NCBI GenBank assembly: GCA_027335545.1
Contig: DAHWHV010000030.1
Coordinates: 1 to 9,374 of the forward strand
Origin: Clostridia bacterium
GTDB lineage: Bacteria > Bacillota_E > RBS10-35 > JAJYVN01
Direction of reading: 5' to 3'
DNA: 9,374 bases
Under the pieces are notes generated by a model, which made no database searches, had not been told where the DNA came from, and was given only the letters and a program-made list of their open reading frames with translations. Numbering within the stretch: position 1 is the stretch's first letter; every line of letters begins with the position of its first letter. The translations under genes and the position numbers were made by a program. Shown here piece after piece: positions 6,388-9,374 of the stretch.

Positions 6388-6649
6388 CAGGGTCCGTCGC
6401 GCGCCCCCCGGCGTCCCGAAACGGATCCAGCCTCGTCAGCCCAGGAGGCACCACGGGACAGGATTCCCGAGACGCCGCCGCCAAGCGCCCCGGCCGCGCC
6501 GGCCCCTTGGCGCCATCGGCTGGGGGGCGAAGAGACTCCAGGCGTCGCACCCTCTTCGCAGGGTCCGCGGCGAACCCCTCCCCTGCGCCGCGCCTGTCGT
6601 CGGCTGCCCGGCCATAGCCTGGTGGGGCGCGGCGCGGGGCAGGCGGCGC
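6388..6649. other. Foldable non-coding region upstream of copy 1 and lepB
   Basis: The rest of the 503-base divergent gap contains no credible gene but several exact complementary pairs. These are CGGCGTC/GACGCCG (6409-6415 with 6471-6477) enclosing GCCTC/GAGGC (6430-6434 with 6445-6449) and CGGGA/TCCCG (6454-6458 with 6465-6469). Further out are CGCCAAG/CTTGGCG (6479-6485 with 6506-6512) and GCGAAGAG/CTCTTCGC (6527-6534 with 6552-6559). This may be the upstream part of one larger RNA on the minus strand, or simply the consequence of high GC. The lepB promoter must also be in or near it; none stood out. Confidence 0.4.
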
Positions 6650-7249
6650 GTGGAGGCGAGGCAGGTGGCGGGAGGCTGGCGGCAGGTCTGGGAGGGCGTC
6701 AGGCTGATCACCCTCGCCGTGATCGCCGCCGTGCTGCTGCGCAGCTGCGTCGGTGAGACCTATCGGGTCCAGGGGTCCTCCATGGAACCAACGCTGCGCG
6801 ACGGGCAGCGCCTCCTGGTCAACCGGCTCGCCTATCGCCTCCATCCGCCCCGGACGGGCGACATCGTTGTCTTCCGCCGACCCACCCCCCCCGGCGCCGC
6901 TCGGGGACCCGCCGCGGACTTCGTCAAGCGGGTCATCGCCACGGGCGGGGAGACCGTCTCCATGCGCGACGGCGTCGTTGCCATCGACGGCCGCCGGCTG
7001 GCCGAGCCATACCTGCCGCCGCTCTGGCGCGGGCACGACGACCTACGGCCGATCACCGTGCCGGCCGGACAGGTCTGGGTCCTGGGGGACAACCGGGACA
7101 GGAGCCTGGACAGCCGCTTCTTCCCCACGCACTTCGTGCCGCTGCGCTCCATCCAAGGACGCGCCGTGCTCATCTGGTGGCCCCCGCGGGCCTTCCACTC
7201 GCTGCTGGGCCGGAATCCGGGGCCCTCCTCCCCCGCCACCCCGGGGTAA
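6650..7249 (+). CDS. lepB: Signal peptidase I
   Basis: This 199-residue membrane serine protease removes signal peptides from exported pre-proteins on the outer face of the cytoplasmic membrane. One hydrophobic anchor (about residues 17-33, VRLITLAVIAAVLLRSC) is followed directly by box B, VQGSSMEPTL, with nucleophile S44. Box D, DFVKRVIATGGE, carries the general base K93, and box E reads LGDNRDRSLDSR. A PRTGDIVVF segment matches the usual strand between them. Single-anchor architecture and length fit the Gram-positive (SipS-like) type. The start is the GTG at 6650, with GGGGCAGG six bases ahead; the frame contains no better alternative before the anchor. The C-terminal SSPATPG tail is dispensable in the family. 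It is divergent from the leftward unknown gene, and the next gene is an envelope protein 202 bases downstream. Confidence 0.95.
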   Translation: MEARQVAGGWRQVWEGVRLITLAVIAAVLLRSCVGETYRVQGSSMEPTLRDGQRLLVNRLAYRLHPPRTGDIVVFRRPTPPGAARGPAADFVKRVIATGGETVSMRDGVVAIDGRRLAEPYLPPLWRGHDDLRPITVPAGQVWVLGDNRDRSLDSRFFPTHFVPLRSIQGRAVLIWWPPRAFHSLLGRNPGPSSPATPG

Positions 7250-7272
7250 GCCCGCGCCGGCCCCGGGCCGCA

Positions 7273-7289
7273 GCGCCCACCGCGGGCGC
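7273..7289 (+). terminator. Short hairpin after lepB
   Basis: GCGCCC (7273-7278) pairs with GGGCGC (7284-7289) around a five-base loop, 23 bases past the lepB stop. It is short and lacks a T-tract, so support is weak. A separate promoter for the next gene is consistent with termination here. Confidence 0.25.
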
Positions 7290-7368
7290 GCCGCCCAACC
7301 CTCCGGGCGGCCGTGCCCGCCACCCCGCCTGCGCCCCCTGGGCCCAGGACGGGGGCGGGGGCCGTACC

Positions 7369-7397
7369 TTGCCCGCACCCCCGGCGGGCGCGATACT
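7369..7397 (+). promoter_or_regulatory. Candidate sigma-70-type promoter for the membrane-anchored protein
   Basis: TTGCCC (7369-7374) and GATACT (7392-7397) are separated by exactly 17 bases, each matching the consensus hexamer at four of six positions. GATACT is one of the few A/T-containing stretches in this gap. The predicted transcript would start near 7404 and reach a GGAGGTGA ribosome binding site about 35 bases later. Confidence 0.4.
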
Positions 7398-7451
7398 ACG
7401 GGCGGCGGTAGGGGGACGGACCCGCCCCCCGCCCGTACGGAGGTGACCACC

Positions 7452-8069
7452 ATGGCGGGTGGCCCGGAGCCCCCCAGCGAACACGAATCGGTGTGGGGCT
7501 CGACAAACGACGAACCCCGCCTCCCCGCCTCCCCGCATCCGGACGACCAGGAGGCGGACCGCCGCCCAGGGCCGATCCGTATCCCGGCCCGCCTGCGCGG
7601 CCGGAGCGCGCTGGTCGGCTGGGCGGTCTCCCTGGCCGTGGTCGTGCTGGCCCTGGTCGTCTACGTGTTCACCCGCCCCCCCTCCCCGGCCAGCCTGCAC
7701 GCGGCCCCCCAGCCCACCTGGGGCTCCCTCAGCCTCAAACGGGTGGTGTTGACGGAGGCCCGCGCGGCGGGGGACCCCCACCCCACGGCGGCCAGCTGGC
7801 TGTTCAGCCACCGCGACCGCGTCCTGCAGGTGCTCACCGGGAGCCCCGGAGCCAGCGCCCAGGCCGAATTCGTCGCCCTGCTGACGGGCAGCTTCCGCGG
7901 CAACGCCCTCGGTGCCCGGCTACCCGGGTCGCAACCGGCGGGACACCGCCTGATCCTGCTGGTGAGCGCCTTCGACGGCCGGGTGACCGGCACGCTGGTC
8001 ACCGACCAGCCGCTCCCCGGGCTGACGAGCTTGGGAATCGTCCACCCCCTGCGGCTGTCGCTGCTCTGA
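7452..8069 (+). CDS. Membrane-anchored protein of unknown function
   Basis: This 205-residue protein starts at ATG 7452, preceded by GGAGGTGA (7439-7446), an almost ideal Shine-Dalgarno sequence; the open frame further upstream is not part of it. Residues 1 to about 50 are hydrophilic and rich in Pro, Glu and Asp, ending in a basic stretch (RIPARLRGR). Residues about 53-73 (LVGWAVSLAVVVLALVVYVF) form one membrane segment. The remaining ~130 residues would be outside: a Pro-rich linker, then a compact domain with SLSLKRVVLTEA, AEFVALLTGSF, HRLILLVSAFDGRVTGTLV and SLGIVHPLRLSLL. The positive-inside rule puts the N-terminus in the cytoplasm. I do not recognise the outer domain. It follows the signal peptidase on the same strand but has its own candidate promoter, so a shared operon is not needed. 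Confidence 0.8.
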   Translation: MAGGPEPPSEHESVWGSTNDEPRLPASPHPDDQEADRRPGPIRIPARLRGRSALVGWAVSLAVVVLALVVYVFTRPPSPASLHAAPQPTWGSLSLKRVVLTEARAAGDPHPTAASWLFSHRDRVLQVLTGSPGASAQAEFVALLTGSFRGNALGARLPGSQPAGHRLILLVSAFDGRVTGTLVTDQPLPGLTSLGIVHPLRLSLL

Positions 8070-8092
8070 GGCGGGGCCCCCCGGCTCCCGCC
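8070..8092 (+). terminator. Hairpin immediately after the membrane-anchored protein gene
   Basis: GGCGGG (8070-8075) pairs with CCCGCC (8087-8092) around an 11-base loop, starting at the base after the stop codon. It lies between convergent genes. It lacks a T-tract and is short. Confidence 0.3.
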
Positions 8093-8238
8093 CCAGCGGC
8101 GCCCCCCTCTGACTCGGGCCTCGCGCTCGACCGGCACGGCGGGCACGACGACAGGGGGGCAACGCGCCCCCAAGCGGCGGGCGGTGCCCGGGGCCCGCGA
8201 CGCGCGTGGGGCGACCCGCGCCCCTAATAACAGTGCGT

Positions 8239-8748
8239 TCAGCCGTGGGGTCGGCGCACCAGCAGCAGGGGCCGCGCCCCGTCGCCGGGGTGGGCCGCCC
8301 ACAACTCGCCCCGCAACCCTAGGGCGGCGGGCGTCCAGGCGCCTCCGCCGGACCGGTCGCGCGGACCACCCCCGTAGAAGGCCACATAGCCCCGCGGTGA
8401 GACGTGACCGGACCAGGCGGCGAGCAGCGCCCGCAGGGCCCGGGGGTGTCCGGGCAGGCAGAGGAGCCCCACGGGAGCTCGCCAGGAGGCGCCCACGCCC
8501 TGGGCCGACCCGGAGATCAGGTGGACCCGGGTGCGCAGACCGGCGGCCGCGAGTCGACGAGACGCAGGTACGGCCCCCCCGGGGGTCACGGCCAGCACGC
8601 GGGCCGGTCCGGCCAGCACCGCCGCCGCGCAGGCGGCCACCTCGGCCGTCGGGTCGTCCGGACAGACGACCCACCAGTCACGGGGGATACGGGCCGACAG
8701 CAGGGCGATGCGGCGACACTCGGCGACGGAGGGCGAAGACTGTTCCAT
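8239..8748 (-). CDS. Degenerate class I methyltransferase-like (Methyltransf_24-like) protein
   Basis: This 169-residue protein starts at ATG 8746-8748; the upstream region has only a weak purine match (CCAGGC), so the start is uncertain. The fold looks Rossmann-like. A first strand (WWVVCPDDPTAEV) is followed by a helix and a second strand (ARVLAVTPG). A helix and third strand (VHLISGSAQGV) come next, then PVGLLCLPGHPRALRALLAAW and SPRGYVAFYGG. The last block mirrors the class I O-methyltransferase pattern L-L-x-I-D-G-x-H ... P-G-G-x-x-x-F-x-D. The key acidic residues are replaced, and the glycine-rich SAM loop after strand 1 is not visible. It may therefore be a non-catalytic relative, or have another function. 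It is convergent with the membrane-anchored gene, and copy 2 of the structured element starts 95 bases behind its start on the other strand. Confidence 0.6.
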   Translation of the reverse strand: MEQSSPSVAECRRIALLSARIPRDWWVVCPDDPTAEVAACAAAVLAGPARVLAVTPGGAVPASRRLAAAGLRTRVHLISGSAQGVGASWRAPVGLLCLPGHPRALRALLAAWSGHVSPRGYVAFYGGGPRDRSGGGAWTPAALGLRGELWAAHPGDGARPLLLVRRPHG

Positions 8749-8842
8749 GCCTGGCAGGGTATGCGCGGCGGCGCCGGACGGGCCGCGCGCTCGGCGCGGG
8801 CTGGGCCGGCCCAGCGGGCAGGGCCCGGCCCGCCTAGGGCTA
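8749..8842. other. Gap with a perfect 16-bp palindrome
   Basis: Between the methyltransferase-like start and element copy 2 lies GCTGGGCCGGCCCAGC (8800-8815), a perfect 16-bp palindrome 52 bases upstream of the leftward start. It could be an operator. It is also all G/C apart from two A/T pairs, so chance formation in this composition is plausible. Confidence 0.35.
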
Positions 8843-8880
8843 GGAGGCTGCTGCGAAAGGCGAGAGGTCGCCCCCGGACC

Positions 8881-9013
8881 ACCGCGGAGCGAAGCTCGCC
8901 TGCGGCGAGCGGCGCTCCGCTGCGGTCAGCGGTGCTCCGCTGCGGAGCGAAGCTCACCGCGGAGCGAAGCTCGCCTGCGGCGAGCGGTGCTCCGCTGCGG
9001 TCAGCGGTGCTCC
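8881..9013 (+). repeat. 58-bp direct repeat (two copies, 75-bp period) forming tandem hairpins
   Basis: Positions 8881-8938 and 8956-9013 are identical over 58 bases except at one position (C8913 versus T8988). The 17-base spacer (8939-8955) is itself a partial copy of the repeat start. Each repeat folds into a hairpin: GCGGAGCG, then AA, then GCTCGCC, loop TGC, GGCGAGC, GG, and (C/T)GCTCCGC (8884-8920 and 8959-8995). The one difference turns a G-C pair into a G-U pair in RNA, so the fold is kept. Confidence 0.9.
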
Positions 9014-9056
9014 ACGAGGGGCAGTGGGTCACGAGGACTCGGACCACAGCATCCGG

Positions 9057-9096
9057 AGGACGGGACTGCAAGAGCGGACTCTTGCAGTCCCGTCCT
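9057..9096. other. 18-bp perfect terminal hairpin of copy 2
   Basis: AGGACGGGACTGCAAGAG (9057-9074) is perfectly complementary to 9079-9096 around the loop CGGA. It overlaps the stop codon (9095-9097) of the leftward gene by two bases, so it would sit right at the end of that gene's message. No T-tract flanks it on either strand. The upper stem is shared with the hairpin at 6267-6306. Confidence 0.85.
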
Positions 9097-9374
9097 ATCC
9101 CGGCCGCACCGGCAGCCAGGGGGGAGACTCTCCGGCTGCGGTCGGCCGCGGGTCACGGGGCGCCGGCTTCCAGGTCCAGGCCTGCCACCGGGCCATCTCC
9201 CAGAGGCCGAGCGGGCGGAACCCGGCGGGGAACACCGGCCAGTCCCAGTGCAACCGCTCCGGCGCCTTGACGACCGCCTCCCAGACCGCGGGACGCGCGC
9301 GCAGCGGCGCCTCGCCGGCCTCGGGGTGCGCCAGCAAGCCCGCCGCCGCCCCGGCGAACGTCGCGGGCGCCACG
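9095..9374 (-). CDS. Unidentified protein, C-terminal part cut by the window edge
   Basis: The leftward frame is open from the right edge to a TAG stop at 9095-9097, giving about 92 visible residues. The sequence is rich in Trp, Pro and Ala: LLAHPEAGEAPLRARPAVWE, then APERLHWDWPVFPAGFRPLG and LWEMARWQAWTWKPAPRDP, ending WLPVRPG. The aromatic H-W-D-W-P-V-F-P stretch is unusual for spurious translation and supports real coding. I do not recognise the family. A GTG lies at the very edge (9371-9373), but nothing shows it is the start, so the gene most likely continues outside. The last codon overlaps the 18-bp hairpin of the structured element. Confidence 0.55.
   Translation of the reverse strand, partial: VAPATFAGAAAGLLAHPEAGEAPLRARPAVWEAVVKAPERLHWDWPVFPAGFRPLGLWEMARWQAWTWKPAPRDPRPTAAGESPPWLPVRPG

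Larger units (their letters stand above)
8843..9096 (+). repeat. Structured repeat element, copy 2, with internal hairpin expansion
   Basis: The blocks of copy 1 reappear in the same order on the plus strand. They are GGAGGCTGCTGCGAAA (8843-8858), CCCCGGACCACCGC (8872-8885), AGTGGGTCACGA (9023-9034), CCACAGCATC (9044-9053) and the terminal hairpin (9057-9096). Between ACCGC and AGTGGG, where copy 1 has about seven bases, this copy carries about 135 bases dominated by a tandem repeat. The stem at 9024-9047 matches the one in copy 1 through compensatory changes. The element ends on the stop codon of the leftward gene at the right edge. No gene overlaps it convincingly. A structured RNA or a palindromic mobile element fits; I cannot name it. 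Confidence 0.6.

Noticed and set aside
6420..6460. Hammerhead ribozyme core: CTGACGA appears on the minus strand
   Set aside because: The required GAAA and flanking stems I-III are not arranged around it; the motif sits in the loop of a GCCTC/GAGGC hairpin.
5957..7036. Long leftward open frame across the divergent gap and the lepB gene
   Set aside because: It lies antisense to signal peptidase I and through the structured element, shows Arg/Pro/Gly-rich translation, and reflects high GC.
6753..7451. Upstream extension of the membrane-anchored protein frame through lepB
   Set aside because: It overlaps the signal peptidase gene in another frame, and the ATG at 7452 has an excellent GGAGGTGA site.
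8881..9013. CRISPR array
   Set aside because: There are only two repeats of 58 bp, and the spacer is a partial copy of the repeat rather than unique sequence; no cas genes are nearby.
8404..9270. Rightward open frame through the hairpin repeats (288 codons)
   Set aside because: It runs antisense to two better-supported leftward genes and translates the DNA repeats into a Ser/Ala/Arg repeat; no ribosome binding site or family resemblance.

Overview
The window is very GC-rich bacterial DNA. Its genes use ATG, GTG and TTG starts preceded by strong purine-rich ribosome binding sites (GGAGGAGG, GGAGGTGA, AAAGGGGA). The signal peptidase has a single N-terminal membrane anchor, as in Gram-positive bacteria. 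My best guess, from gene style only, is a high-GC Bacillota or similar lineage, possibly thermophilic (Thermaerobacter/Symbiobacterium-like). Nothing here fixes the taxonomy.

Layout. At the left edge is the 5' end of a leftward transposase/DruA-like (DUF4338-type) gene (1-126), with a 13-bp direct repeat behind it that may belong to the element's end. Then come four rightward genes: a Mn-type superoxide dismutase (470-1087), a TTG-started xylose-isomerase-like TIM-barrel protein (1167-2039), a second protein that resembles xylose isomerase more closely (2221-3291), and an M24 peptidase-like protein that has lost several metal ligands (3540-4655). GC-rich hairpins lie after several of these genes. 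A conserved-looking unknown protein (about 4956-6146) runs leftward, convergent with the M24 gene.

A 503-base gap (6147-6649) separates that gene from a rightward signal peptidase I gene (6650-7249). A short membrane-anchored unknown protein (7452-8069) follows, with its own plausible promoter. Two leftward genes close the window: a degenerate methyltransferase-like protein (8239-8748) and the 3' end of an unidentified gene (9095 to the right edge).

The most interesting content is non-coding. The gaps at 6267-6387 (minus strand) and 8843-9096 (plus strand) hold two diverged copies of one structured element. They share primary-sequence blocks, an internal stem kept by compensatory changes, and a long terminal hairpin whose top is conserved while its lower stem changes in a paired way. 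The second copy has gained about 130 bases of tandem hairpin repeats in its middle. The first copy sits in what would be the 5' leader of the unknown leftward gene and continues upstream into more foldable sequence. I do not recognise it as a known RNA family. It could be a structured RNA or a non-autonomous palindromic mobile element.

Functionally, the two TIM-barrel proteins and the M24-like protein look like a small sugar-related accessory cluster of unknown substrate. The signal peptidase and the membrane-anchored protein belong to the cell envelope. The SOD handles superoxide in the cytosol.
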